Shown piece after piece: positions 8,896 through 16,849 of a stretch of DNA of 64,000 nucleotides. The notes beneath the pieces were generated by a model. That model made no database searches. It saw only the letters and a list, made by a program, of their open reading frames with translations, and had not been told where the DNA came from. The translations under genes and the position numbers were made by a program. This DNA comes from Abyssisolibacter fermentans (GTDB lineage Bacteria > Bacillota > Clostridia > Tissierellales > MCWD3). The stretch is taken from assembly GCF_001559865.1 (NCBI RefSeq), contig NZ_LOHE01000039.1, forward strand, positions 40,540 through 104,539. The letters run 5' to 3'. How positions within the stretch are numbered: position 1 is the first letter of the stretch; the number at the start of each line of letters is the position of its first letter.

Positions 8896-9327
8896 CTACT
8901 TAATAGGCGCTTTCTTTATAGCTAATAGCTTCTTGACATCCTCTAATTCATCGGTATTTTGTACTCTGTAATTTATCCACCCTCCAGCTCCACAAGGATA
9001 ACGTTTTTCCCAAAGTTCTTTTGTTTTGGGAATAAACTCACTAATCTGTTTATTTAGCTTTGAAAGTTCACCTTTACCAATCTGAATTAAAACTGTGATA
9101 GCCCCAGTTTCAAAAAACACATAGCACAAATGCTTACTCTTATGAGAATACTTATTTCCCCATCCATAATTATTACCGAATGGAAATCTCAGCTCAGTTG
9201 ATAAACTATATGAATCTTTCAAAAACTCTTCAAGTGCTTCAAAAAGTAAAACACTTTCATTTCCTATTGTCTCGTATATTTCTTCCATAGAAGGAATCTT
9301 TTCTTTATTTAACATCCTTTCAAACAT
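8896..9327 (-). CDS. DUF3788 family protein
   Basis: A 143-residue soluble protein matching the DUF3788 pattern: GNNYGWGNKYSHKSKHLCYV followed by FFETGAITVLIQIGK and the closing YPCGAGGWINYRV segment. The family is widespread in Firmicutes and Bacteroidetes and uncharacterised. It is predicted to be an alpha/beta sandwich, possibly binding a small ligand with its conserved aromatic and lysine residues. AAAGGAGGAAA precedes the ATG. It is separated from its neighbours by 165 bases on one side and a type B element on the other. Confidence 0.75.
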   Translation of the reverse strand: MFERMLNKEKIPSMEEIYETIGNESVLLFEALEEFLKDSYSLSTELRFPFGNNYGWGNKYSHKSKHLCYVFFETGAITVLIQIGKGELSKLNKQISEFIPKTKELWEKRYPCGAGGWINYRVQNTDELEDVKKLLAIKKAPIK

Positions 9328-9370
9328 AACAAATTTCCTCCTTTATTTTTACCTAACATATAATTAACCA

Positions 9371-9615
9371 TTATAAGACAACCTTTTATAATATTATATT
9401 CTTAATTACCATAATAGTAAACCTTTAACTATATAACCTTCTTCTGCACAAAAAAAATCACAGTATATTAAATACTGCAAATAATTAAGTAATATCAAAT
9501 TAATATAAACATTTTTATTTCATTTATTTAATTACATTATACTATTTGTTGTTTTTACTCGTTAACAAGTATATATATATACTTGTTTAAATCAAACCTT
9601 CCTCATAATATTTAA
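9371..9615 (-). repeat. type B intergenic element, copy 1
   Basis: This recurrent stretch runs from TTATAAGACAACC through ATTACCATAATAGTAAAC and the terminator at 9450-9477 to TTTTTACTCG and the palindrome AACAAGT-(AT)5-ACTTGTT at 9564-9587. Similar sequence recurs at 12099, 16570, 20222, 21325, 35705 and 45762. No gene is seen in the 322 bases between 9327 and 9650. Confidence 0.7.
9450..9477 (-). terminator. type B terminator, copy 1
   Basis: Read on the minus strand, CAGTAT-TTAAT-ATACTG is followed by a run of eight T. It lies downstream of the minus-strand gene ending at 9650. The stem bases differ from the other copies but stay paired. Confidence 0.65.
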
Positions 9616-9649
9616 ACTGTTTCAATTGAGACTACTGCATAGTATAAAG

Positions 9650-9838
9650 CTAATATAACATAACTACAATACCACAAATAATAACAAAAATTCCGCCAAC
9701 TCTTGTCATAGCTATATTTATATCACTAGGTTCTGCATCTTTATATTTCCATCTTTCGCCAAACATAGCCATTTGCTCAGGTATTGCTATATTTAAAATA
9801 CCTATTATAATAATAAAAAGACCTGCTAATACATTCAT
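9650..9838 (-). CDS. small membrane protein, DUF6199-like
   Basis: A 62-residue protein with two hydrophobic segments (residues 4-19 and 45-62) around a short loop containing ERWKYKDAEPSDI. The layout and the conserved W-K-x-KDAEPSD followed by TRVGGI match small DUF6199-type membrane proteins. GAAAGAGGTAAATATTTT precedes the ATG. Function unknown. It is among the smallest stand-alone genes in the array. Confidence 0.65.
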   Translation of the reverse strand: MNVLAGLFIIIIGILNIAIPEQMAMFGERWKYKDAEPSDINIAMTRVGGIFVIICGIVVMLY

Positions 9839-10001
9839 AAAATATTTACCTCTTTCATTGAATATTTGCCAAATTGAACAACTAGTCTATTAAACTAGGT
9901 AACTTTAAGTATGAATTATAAATAATCAGTTTCCATCTTTGACCTTATCTAGAATTACATGTGCCGTTTCATAAAAAACTACCTTGTAATAACAATTTCT
10001 C

Positions 10002-10595
10002 CTAACGCCTCAAATTGACATTATACCAACCTTCATTAAACTCTAAATTTAACATTTTCCCAAACTCAATTCCGAATTCAATGAAACCCATACCGATAGC
10101 AGTCAGTATATTTCCATCAATACAATGAGTTTCAATCGTACCATCATTATTCTTCAATTCTGTAATATCCCTCATGTCACGCATCTGTTCCATGGTAAAC
10201 CCTTCCTCAATTAATTCTTCTTTCATTACACCTGCTATGTATTTTTTGTTCTCAAGCAGTCCTGCTTTCAATAGTAATAAAGGCGAACTTGAAATGCTTG
10301 CAATGACCATCTTTGGAGAATTGAACTTCTTAAGAAAATAATGTATTTGATCATCATCAATTATATCCCTAAGATCCATACACCCAGGTATTAGCAAAGA
10401 GTCATACTCTTCAATACAAATATCATCTAATGCTTTAGTCCTTTTTACAATCAAACCTTCCTCACTTCTAGCTTCCTCTTTCAAACAGAATACATCATGC
10501 TTTCTACCACTTTGATAAAGAATTGATAATGCTACACTAATTTCGAAATTACTGAAGTAATCAAATAACAACACAGCTGTTTTTCTCTCTTTCAT
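10002..10595 (-). CDS. DJ-1/PfpI-family protein lacking the usual nucleophile cysteine
   Basis: A 197-residue protein of the class I glutamine amidotransferase-like DJ-1/PfpI fold: an N-terminal TAVLLFDYFSNFEISVAL strand-loop, YDSLLIPGCMDL in the middle, and a nucleophile-elbow region at residues 99-110. In most members this elbow is A-C-G/A-G; here it reads ASISSSP, so the cysteine nucleophile is replaced by serine and catalysis by the usual route is doubtful. It may be a binding or regulatory version. GGAGGT at 10603-10608 selects the MKERK start over upstream in-frame ATGs. The flanking 228 bases (10620-10847) hold nothing recognisable. Confidence 0.78.
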   Translation of the reverse strand: MKERKTAVLLFDYFSNFEISVALSILYQSGRKHDVFCLKEEARSEEGLIVKRTKALDDICIEEYDSLLIPGCMDLRDIIDDDQIHYFLKKFNSPKMVIASISSSPLLLLKAGLLENKKYIAGVMKEELIEEGFTMEQMRDMRDITELKNNDGTIETHCIDGNILTAIGMGFIEFGIEFGKMLNLEFNEGWYNVNLRR

Positions 10596-10847
10596 ATTTG
10601 ATACCTCCATTTTAATCATCTATGTCATTTAATGACCTAAGCTTCATCTTGTATAAGTTGATTTTTAATATAAAATTAGTACTTTTAAATTATATTTAAC
10701 TTAAAGCATAGCTATTAAATTTCTTATGAATCACATGTTCTAAAAAAATTAGCCTAATATAGAAGTACATGATAACAAGAAATTCAGCAATTTGATAAAT
10801 TTAAGGCTTCAATATCAAAAACATAATAGAAACCTTAACGATTATAA

Positions 10848-11897
10848 TTAACTGTACAACGCCTGTACTAGCAGTGTCACTATTGATACTATACCGCTTT
10901 CTGCCATGCCTGATAATGATAATGTTTCATACCACTTCTTATGTTTTTCCTCATCTTTTAATTTACTAATAACATCTTTAACAATTTCTTCATTTATCTC
11001 TTTTTCATTTATTGTATTTTTCAATTCATGTAGAAAATTCTGAGCTTCTGGCTGACGAAATAGTACTTTTATTTTTTCATCTAATCTAATGTCTAGTTCA
11101 GCTACTACCCTATCAAGCTTGTTCATTACATCTATAGGATACATCACATTCAACTCTGATATTTTTTGCTTAGCTTGGCTTATTACACACGAACAAGGTA
11201 TCCTATTACAATTGGGACACTTTCCAGAGTATTTACTAAATACCTGTTCATCTAGTCTATATTCTGAAAAGCCAGGAATAAAGTTAGCTTTAGCTTTCGC
11301 GTTGATTAGGTTAGCTATTCCCATAATCCATGTAAATACATCTGCTAATTCGCTCTCAATTGCACTTGGAAAGAAATATCTTATTCGATATGATTCAGAC
11401 GTTTCACCTAGTTCCTCAATTAAATGAGCAAAATTGCTTTTTTGATCATAACCATCTGGATTCCTTGGATATATTCGCTCAAACATACTTTGCCATTCAT
11501 CTAATGTTCTAGGCTTATCACTAATACAATCAGAAAGTTCTTGTAAAGCAGATGAGTTATCTTCAAGATTTTTTCTTTCACCTGTACAAATACATGGTTT
11601 CTTTAAACAATAAGGACAACAATTCGGAAACTTTTTCCATAATGCTTTTTCAATATCCAATTTAATATCTACTTTAACAATTAAACTACAAAACCATGAG
11701 AATACATCAGGTAAATTCTCAGCTAAACCTTTTTCATACCCTTTATTAATAAATTGACTACATGCTGCAATTGACTCTAATAACCTAGCAAGCACTTGAT
11801 AAAAATTTCTCTCATTATTTTGAATAGGCTCATAAATCTCTTCAAACATTTTTACATATTGGTTTAAACTTTGTTTTCTTTTGTATACTACTTTCAT
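10848..11897 (-). CDS. tandem MazG-like nucleotide pyrophosphohydrolase with two Cys clusters and a C-terminal membrane segment
   Basis: A 349-residue protein made of two related modules. Each has a MazG-like helical part followed by a CPxC-x4-CxC cluster (94-104 and 227-237). The second module has the catalytic pattern EELGE at 161-165 with E183...D186 (SELADVFTW), while the first has lost it (LLESIAACS and NLPDVFSW), so probably only one active site remains. The last 25 residues are hydrophobic. MazG enzymes hydrolyse nucleoside triphosphates; versions with sensor-like additions occur near defence genes, but nothing here proves such a role. GGGGGTGGC precedes the MKVVY start; the longer open frame runs into repeat sequence. 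Confidence 0.72.
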   Translation of the reverse strand: MKVVYKRKQSLNQYVKMFEEIYEPIQNNERNFYQVLARLLESIAACSQFINKGYEKGLAENLPDVFSWFCSLIVKVDIKLDIEKALWKKFPNCCPYCLKKPCICTGERKNLEDNSSALQELSDCISDKPRTLDEWQSMFERIYPRNPDGYDQKSNFAHLIEELGETSESYRIRYFFPSAIESELADVFTWIMGIANLINAKAKANFIPGFSEYRLDEQVFSKYSGKCPNCNRIPCSCVISQAKQKISELNVMYPIDVMNKLDRVVAELDIRLDEKIKVLFRQPEAQNFLHELKNTINEKEINEEIVKDVISKLKDEEKHKKWYETLSLSGMAESGIVSIVTLLVQALYS

Positions 11898-11967
11898 TAT
11901 GCCACCCCCTAATTTTATAATAATTTTCATTTTATTGAAAATAATTTTAAACAATAAGCTACCTTTA

Positions 11968-12085
11968 ACATTCACGAACCAAAGTTTGCGAACTTCCTGT
12001 AGTAGAACTCCTTATACTCCATCTTTTTATACAATTCACCTTGTATCTTTCAAATTTTTTTACAACATGTATATATCTCCATACA
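11968..12085. repeat. type A element, decayed copy
   Basis: It begins ACATTCACGAACCAAAGTTTGCGAA (in two blocks), continues CTTCCTGTAGTAGAACTCC and keeps ACATGTATATATCTCC, the remnant of the recombinase IYTHV codons read on the minus strand. The second arm of the palindrome and the gene-proximal half are lost. The 515-base gap between 11897 and 12413 consists of this copy and type B copy 2. Confidence 0.65.
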
Positions 12086-12098
12086 ACATATAGTTAGA

Positions 12099-12335
12099 AT
12101 ATTATAAGACAACCCCCTACATCATTATACTCTTTTTTACCATAACAGTAAACACTTAACTATAAAGCCTCCTTTTTCTGTGCAAAAAAATTGCAGTAAA
12201 TTAACTACTGCAAATAATAAATCATATATTAATGTAAAGATAACATTAATTGCGTTTTATTTCATCTCTTTAATTACATGTATATATCAGTTTTACTTGT
12301 TTAAATACTTATAACACCTGCTTTAAACTTTGTAT
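12099..12335 (-). repeat. type B intergenic element, copy 2
   Basis: The same order of blocks as copy 1: ATTATAAGACAACC, CATAACAGTAAAC, the terminator at 12184-12213, AAAGATAACATTAATTGCG, and TCAGTTTTACTTGTTTAAA. It directly follows a type A fragment. Confidence 0.7.
12184..12213 (-). terminator. type B terminator, copy 2
   Basis: On the minus strand TTGCAGTA-GTTAATT-TACTGCAA is a perfect 8-base-pair stem followed by seven T. It would stop transcription coming from the gene ending at 12413. Confidence 0.8.
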
Positions 12336-12412
12336 TACGTCATCTTTGTCTATTTATTAATACTCCTGTGATGTGCGCACAGAAATACAAATTACCTTTA
12401 TTTAGGTTATCT

Positions 12413-12943
12413 TTAATGTTCCATACTTATTAAATATTTACGAAAAAAAGAAACTAAAAAGTCTCTATTCGGAATTATCTCCTTCATTATTTTATTACAA
12501 GTTTCATAAGCCATTTCATAATCGAAATTTGTTATTATTTTTGCTTCTAGAGCTTCTTTTAACTCATCTTCATCAAGGATAACTACTTTAAAATCTGATG
12601 AAACAGCAATATCTAGATATAGGTCATAGAAAAAGGGATTACCCAATTCATCAATTGAATTTTCTTTTGTCATATCGAAATACCATTCAATTATTTCACC
12701 TGATCTATTATACACAGCACTAACGCACCACTTTTCATTGTCTGGTAAAAAAACTAAACATTTATAACCATCATCAAATAAACAGTTTTCTGACTGCTCA
12801 TAATCAACAGTAATCTTTCGCTTTACCTTATCAACTTTAATTAATGAAATATATCCACTAAATATGTCGTCTATATGCTTAAATTGGGATGAATATGAAT
12901 CTAGCCATTTCCAATTGATCCCGTTTATATATTTTCTTTTCAT
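12413..12943 (-). CDS. DUF402 family protein
   Basis: A 176-residue protein of the DUF402 fold (the FomD/Ntdp group of nucleoside di- and triphosphate phosphatases). Recognisable marks are EIIEWYFDMTKENSIDELG, the PFFYDLYLDIAVS block and the acidic VVILDEDELKEAL, which supply the metal-binding acidic residues in characterised relatives. The expected activity is hydrolysis of a nucleotide or related phosphoanhydride. The start MKRKYIN is supported by GGGAGGAATT upstream. The C-terminal helix region is typical for the family. Confidence is good for family, low for substrate. Confidence 0.82.
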   Translation of the reverse strand: MKRKYINGINWKWLDSYSSQFKHIDDIFSGYISLIKVDKVKRKITVDYEQSENCLFDDGYKCLVFLPDNEKWCVSAVYNRSGEIIEWYFDMTKENSIDELGNPFFYDLYLDIAVSSDFKVVILDEDELKEALEAKIITNFDYEMAYETCNKIMKEIIPNRDFLVSFFRKYLISMEH

Positions 12944-13036
12944 AATAATTCCTCCCAATCTCGCTAACACCGTTCAATTGACATTCTACAAAACTGTGCT
13001 ACTATGCACACTTGCTCAAAACTTTATTTAGGTATA

Positions 13037-13122
13037 GTTATGTGTCCTGTAATTCAGAGACCGATAGACGTCGCGACTATACACCTGATTAAGCCTATAG
13101 GCACCCTTTACATAATTTACAA
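13037..13122. repeat. possible decayed type D element
   Basis: It lies just 3' of the GNAT gene ending at 13135 and is GC-richer than its surroundings, with GTTATGTGTCC, GATAGACGTCGCG and GCCTATAGGC (a 10-base palindrome). The end motifs of well-kept type D copies are not clear, so the assignment rests on position and composition. Confidence 0.3.
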
Positions 13123-13134
13123 ATGTATCTTAAA

Positions 13135-13566
13135 CTAAAACTCCTTATATAAGTATTTTATGTTTGATATAACAGTCCATCCGATCGAGTTCCAAAATTC
13201 TTTTGAACCAGGATTATTAACATTAATAAATAAAAATCCTGTAGTAATACCAGCTTTTTTTAATTCTTCTAAAGAACGTTGCTCCATCCTTCTTCCAATA
13301 CCTTTATTTCTAAATTCACTATAAACTGCTGTATGATAAATAGAACCTCTTCTACCATCATGCCCACACATTAAAGCACCAATTAATTTTCCTTCCTTCG
13401 TACATGCTACGGAACTCAATCCAGGATTTCTATTTAGATACTTTATTAGAATTTCTTTAGTATCAAAATTTGTTGAAAAACCTACATTAAAAGATATTCT
13501 CCATAATTTAAGAGCTTCATCTAAATCTGACTCTTTCATTGCACGAATTACTGCTTCATCATTCAT
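13135..13566 (-). CDS. GNAT N-acetyltransferase
   Basis: A 143-residue single-domain acetyltransferase. The acetyl-CoA loop EFRNKGIGRRM lies at residues 84-94, preceded by the strand SIYHTAVYS and followed by the LFINVNNPGSKEFWNSIGW motif of the C-terminal half. GAGGTGATT just upstream fixes the MNDEA start. It shares no close sequence with the next GNAT gene (13661), so the two are separate acquisitions rather than a duplication. Substrate unknown. Confidence 0.88.
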   Translation of the reverse strand: MNDEAVIRAMKESDLDEALKLWRISFNVGFSTNFDTKEILIKYLNRNPGLSSVACTKEGKLIGALMCGHDGRRGSIYHTAVYSEFRNKGIGRRMEQRSLEELKKAGITTGFLFINVNNPGSKEFWNSIGWTVISNIKYLYKEF

Positions 13567-13660
13567 CTTAATCACCTCATGTTACTTTATTATTCCTATA
13601 GCTCTCTCAGATAATTTTTATTTACACGTCATATAAAAATGATTCTTATTTTTTATTTTA

Positions 13661-14074
13661 TTAATCTCTACCACATTGATATTTGTAATTTCTATGTATC
13701 ATTCCTTGAGATTTTATCATTCCTAATTTCTTATAAAAAGATAGAAGATTTTCATCACAGCATAAATCAACCATATAAAAATCATTTAATTCTTCTAACA
13801 TTTTTTTAACCAATTCAGAGCCGATACCCTGTCTTTGATATTTAGGTAACACTTCTAAAAGACGAATATAAGCCGATAGAATTCCGTCGCTAACAGCATT
13901 TATAAATCCAATAATTTTGTTGCTCTTTTCATCTATAGCAACTAAAGATCTATAGCTTTTTTCTAATATTTCTTTATGTTTTTCTTCACTTGGGGGATTT
14001 GGCCAATCTTTAAAAAAACCTGCTCCTAATTCTAAGTGTTTTAATTCGTCAGAATAAGTTTTATATAAAATCAA
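13661..14074 (-). CDS. GNAT N-acetyltransferase
   Basis: A 137-residue GNAT-fold protein. YQRQGIGSELV at residues 79-89 is the acetyl-CoA-binding loop and LLSFYKKLGM is the usual C-terminal helix. The start is taken as TTG at 14074, eight bases after AAGGAG; the GTG further upstream overlaps that site. The strand before the loop (SAYIRLLEVLP) and the VDLCCDENLL segment fit family members acting on small amines. It stands between two cassette-type intergenic regions. Confidence 0.85.
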   Translation of the reverse strand: MILYKTYSDELKHLELGAGFFKDWPNPPSEEKHKEILEKSYRSLVAIDEKSNKIIGFINAVSDGILSAYIRLLEVLPKYQRQGIGSELVKKMLEELNDFYMVDLCCDENLLSFYKKLGMIKSQGMIHRNYKYQCGRD

Positions 14075-14160
14075 AATTACCACTCCTTATTTGTAAGTAA
14101 CTTTCTACATTTTTTTATTAATAAAATTCCATAAAATTGCTATTCCAAGAGCATTAGCCT

Positions 14161-14373
14161 CTATTATTAAGAGGGTTTTTGAACTTAGGTTCATAAAACC
14201 CTCTTAATAATAGAATTCCCCCTACTTCATCATTATTCAAAGAACTTCGTATATTTCTAAGACTATTTTTTATAACATGGTATATATATCTCCGTAATTT
14301 TTGGACTTGAATGACTGAGAAGTTGCTGTATATATCTAAGATAAGTCTCTCTAGCAAACGCAGGAACCGTCCC
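14161..14373. repeat. type A element with a divergent hairpin
   Basis: From left to right: a near-perfect 53-base hairpin (14161-14213), then CCCCCTACTTCATCATTATTC, the recombinase remnant (TATATATCTCCGTAATTTTT and GGACTTGAATGACTGAGAAG), and the gene-proximal end CAGGAACCGTCCCCTA, which supplies the stop codon of the next gene. The hairpin arms (CTATTATTAAGAGGGTTTT) are unlike those of the other copies but occupy the same place. Confidence 0.8.
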
Positions 14374-15096
14374 CTATGATTCTGTTCTATAATTAATATT
14401 TGCTTTTCTAGCCTGAGAACATAAATATCGTTTCTGAACTTTATATGTAATCCCATCTTTAATGAATATAGAACCAAGCTGCCTGAATTCAAAATTAACA
14501 TTCTTTTTAATGCACTGTTCTCTTATATCTAGAACCCAATCATAGTATAAAGGTCTAACATCCTTTCCTGATTCTCCACCTACAACCACATAATCAAATG
14601 TATTATCCAAATAATCTGATATATCTATTTTTTCAAGCATAGGTTGAATCGTAATTAATTTGTGTTTTATTGGTAATTCTTTTAAAATAGAAATTCTTTC
14701 ATCTGCTCTAATTTGATTTTCAACAGTTGAACAAACTGTTACATTATCAAAACCATATTCAAAATCATCTGGTAATCCTATCATAAAACGTTCAATTCGC
14801 TTTGTTATAAACATGAAATTTAGATCATTACGTATTCTCATCATTTCCCATGCTTCATTTCGCCAGTTATCCGCTTCTTCAATCAAAAAGTCACTATTAA
14901 AGCATAAATACACTATTTGTCCACTTTTCATTTTGTAGTTTCCCTTATGATCTTTTTCTATAGGTTTATAAAATTCTCCTGTTTTATATATGATATCGGT
15001 ATTAATACCTTTTCTTGCATTCGCTCTATGAATATAACAATTCAAACACCCTTCGCTTTTTTTATGACATCCCCTCCATGGGTTCCATACTGTCAT
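14374..15096 (-). CDS. phage Gp37/Gp68-like (DUF5131) protein
   Basis: A 240-residue protein of the DUF5131 (phage protein Gp37/Gp68) family. The N-terminus TVWNPWRGCHKKSEGCLNCY carries three cysteines at 10, 17 and 20, a cluster expected to bind iron-sulfur or zinc, followed by FMFITKRIERF and the conserved VVGGESGKDVRPL and RQLGS blocks. Relatives occur in phages and beside three-Cys-motif partner proteins; no such partner is here. GGAGGTAGAATT selects the MTVWN start. The stop codon TAG and the base runs after it belong to the type A element (CTAGGGGACGG-type junction), so the present C-terminus may have been set by the insertion. Confidence 0.82.
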   Translation of the reverse strand: MTVWNPWRGCHKKSEGCLNCYIHRANARKGINTDIIYKTGEFYKPIEKDHKGNYKMKSGQIVYLCFNSDFLIEEADNWRNEAWEMMRIRNDLNFMFITKRIERFMIGLPDDFEYGFDNVTVCSTVENQIRADERISILKELPIKHKLITIQPMLEKIDISDYLDNTFDYVVVGGESGKDVRPLYYDWVLDIREQCIKKNVNFEFRQLGSIFIKDGITYKVQKRYLCSQARKANINYRTES

Positions 15097-15128
15097 AATT
15101 CTACCTCCCACTGAATATATAGTTATAT

Positions 15129-15701
15129 TTATATAATCTCATAGATAAAAACACATGGACTCTTACCATCACTATTTAAAATGGATGAGACTACTTCTTT
15201 TAACCTTAACTTTAAGCCTAATGCTTTTTGATAATGAAATCTAAAATGACCAGCACAGCATTTACAATAAGATAGTGGCATCAAACTATTAGCTGGTTTA
15301 GCACCATTAAAATGCCAACAAGGACAAGTCATATTACTAATATTATAACTTCCTACAGCAACAGTTTCTATATCTCCATTCTTATTTAAGAAAGGTTTAC
15401 CCATATAATTTACATTCCCTAATAAACTTAACTTCTCTTCTAATGTCTTATTTTTATTTTCCTTTGCAAAAAGCCTTGAATTTTTTAATCTTGCGCCACT
15501 TTTACAACAAGCTCTATCATACATAACTTCACTAATAGTATCATAATCTAGCAACTCCTCGCATTTTTGCATAGCAACTGCCATGAAATTAGCTAAATCT
15601 TGTTTTGGATTATCCTTATCCCTAGGATAATCAACGTTCATTATTTTTTCAATAATCATTTCATCAATATTCAATTTTCTTAAATGCTTTTCAAATCCCA
15701 C
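15129..15701 (-). CDS. cysteine-rich hypothetical protein (DUF6144-like)
   Basis: A 190-residue soluble protein. The middle and C-terminal parts hold clustered cysteines and histidines: YDRACCKSGARL, MTCPCWHF and SYCKCCAGHFRFHYQKALG, suggesting a metal or iron-sulfur site. Similar cysteine-rich proteins with a MGKPFLN-type loop are annotated DUF6144, but I cannot confirm the family. GTG at 15701 is chosen because GGGGGAAAG stands six bases upstream; the open frame continues 30 codons further without a ribosome site. Function unknown. Confidence 0.55.
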   Translation of the reverse strand: MGFEKHLRKLNIDEMIIEKIMNVDYPRDKDNPKQDLANFMAVAMQKCEELLDYDTISEVMYDRACCKSGARLKNSRLFAKENKNKTLEEKLSLLGNVNYMGKPFLNKNGDIETVAVGSYNISNMTCPCWHFNGAKPANSLMPLSYCKCCAGHFRFHYQKALGLKLRLKEVVSSILNSDGKSPCVFIYEII

Positions 15702-15819
15702 TTTTCTTTCCCCCAAATCACAATATATTTTAGTTCTATAGTATACACTAGTGCACATTTTTAAATAACTCTTGAATGTTTCCAGAAGCATATTGTGCCA
15801 TTTGACAACTTAATATTTA

Positions 15820-16431
15820 TTATTTATATGCAATTACACAAAACCCGTTTGAAGTTAGTTGTTTATATGATACGTCTCTAAATCCCAATCTACTTGATAA
15901 TTTACTTAATTCTTTAGCAGAATATATTTTGTAATCACCGTCATTTGAAAATTTAATAAAAAAGTTCATAATTTGCCTTAACCCGTTTGGTACAGTAAAA
16001 TCATAAATTAATAATTTGCTATCCTTTTTCATTACTCTTTTCATTTCTTTTAATGCTTGCTCTGCATTTGGAAAATGATGAAATGCTGCACATGATATTA
16101 TAAAGTCAAACATATTGCAATCATATGGTAAATCCTCAGCATCTCCAATACATAAATTAGCACTATCTCCCAAATTTATTTTAGCTTGTTCAATCATTTT
16201 TTCTGAATAATCTATACCATATAATTCAATATTATTAGATTTACTTGTGAAATTTTTGAGTAAATCTCCTATTCCACATCCAACATCTAATAACTTATCG
16301 CCCTCATTTGGATCTACATCATTTAATGCAGTATTTTTTAAATGAGCTGTGACTTTATGATCATTTGTACTTAAATATATATCTGCTTTATCATTAAAAG
16401 CTTTTCTAGATTTTTCTTTATAATCTCTCAT
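15820..16431 (-). CDS. class I SAM-dependent methyltransferase
   Basis: A 203-residue methyltransferase. Motif I is LLDVGCGIGD at residues 47-56, the ribose-binding GIDYSEKMI follows, then GDAEDLPY and DFIISCAAFHHFPN with MKRVMKKDSKLLIYD (motifs II-III), as in the UbiE/Methyltransf_11 group. AAAGGAGATAAAA selects MRDYK as the start. It is distinct from the methyltransferases at 536 and 46121. Substrate unknown. Confidence 0.88.
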   Translation of the reverse strand: MRDYKEKSRKAFNDKADIYLSTNDHKVTAHLKNTALNDVDPNEGDKLLDVGCGIGDLLKNFTSKSNNIELYGIDYSEKMIEQAKINLGDSANLCIGDAEDLPYDCNMFDFIISCAAFHHFPNAEQALKEMKRVMKKDSKLLIYDFTVPNGLRQIMNFFIKFSNDGDYKIYSAKELSKLSSRLGFRDVSYKQLTSNGFCVIAYK

Positions 16432-16493
16432 TTTTATCTCCTTTATAAATACACAAACACATAATTTATAGATAATGTCATATGATTCTTGCA

Positions 16494-16735
16494 TTTACGA
16501 AGTTTGTTGTAGTAAAATTCCTCCTATTTCATCATTTTATCCACTTCGTATAACTTTCTTTTTAATAAAAATTAGTAAATTAAACTACTTCAAATATTTA
16601 AATAATATATTAAAATGGAAATAAACATTAACTGCATTTATATTTCATCTTTCATTACATGTACATATATCAGTTTGGCTCTTTTATATACCTATAGTAC
16701 ATGCTTGTAAACTTTGTTTTACATCTTCTTGTATA
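16494..16735. repeat. type A hairpin-side fragment followed by type B copy 3
   Basis: TTTACGAAGTTTGTTGTAGT and CCTCCTATTTCATCATTTTATCC are the left end of type A; from about 16570 the type B blocks follow (TAGTAAATTAAACTACT, AAACATTAACTGC, TTACATGTACATATATCAG). The terminator stem in this copy is weak. The 418 bases between 16431 and 16850 contain no gene. Confidence 0.6.
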
Positions 16736-16849
16736 TTATTAATCCTCGTGTTATAATTGATATTTTTACTTCACTGCTTAGTATTTTTGTTGCTCTGGTA
16801 TTATGAGTTAACGTAATAAATAATGGACGTAATCATTCTATATAATACA

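Noticed and set aside
10620..10847. Short gene or RNA in the gap beside the DJ-1-like gene
   Set aside because: No ribosome site, frame, hairpin or repeat block recognised; plain AT-rich spacer.
11089..11427. Plus-strand open frame antisense to the MazG-like gene (and similar ones at 28481, 46584, 25645)
   Set aside because: No ribosome site, residue composition is that of a reverse frame, and each lies wholly over a well-supported minus-strand gene.
14154..14501. 115-codon minus-strand frame covering the type A copy
   Set aside because: It is an accidental reading of the decayed recombinase remnant and hairpin, overlaps the end of the DUF5131 gene in another frame and lacks a ribosome site.
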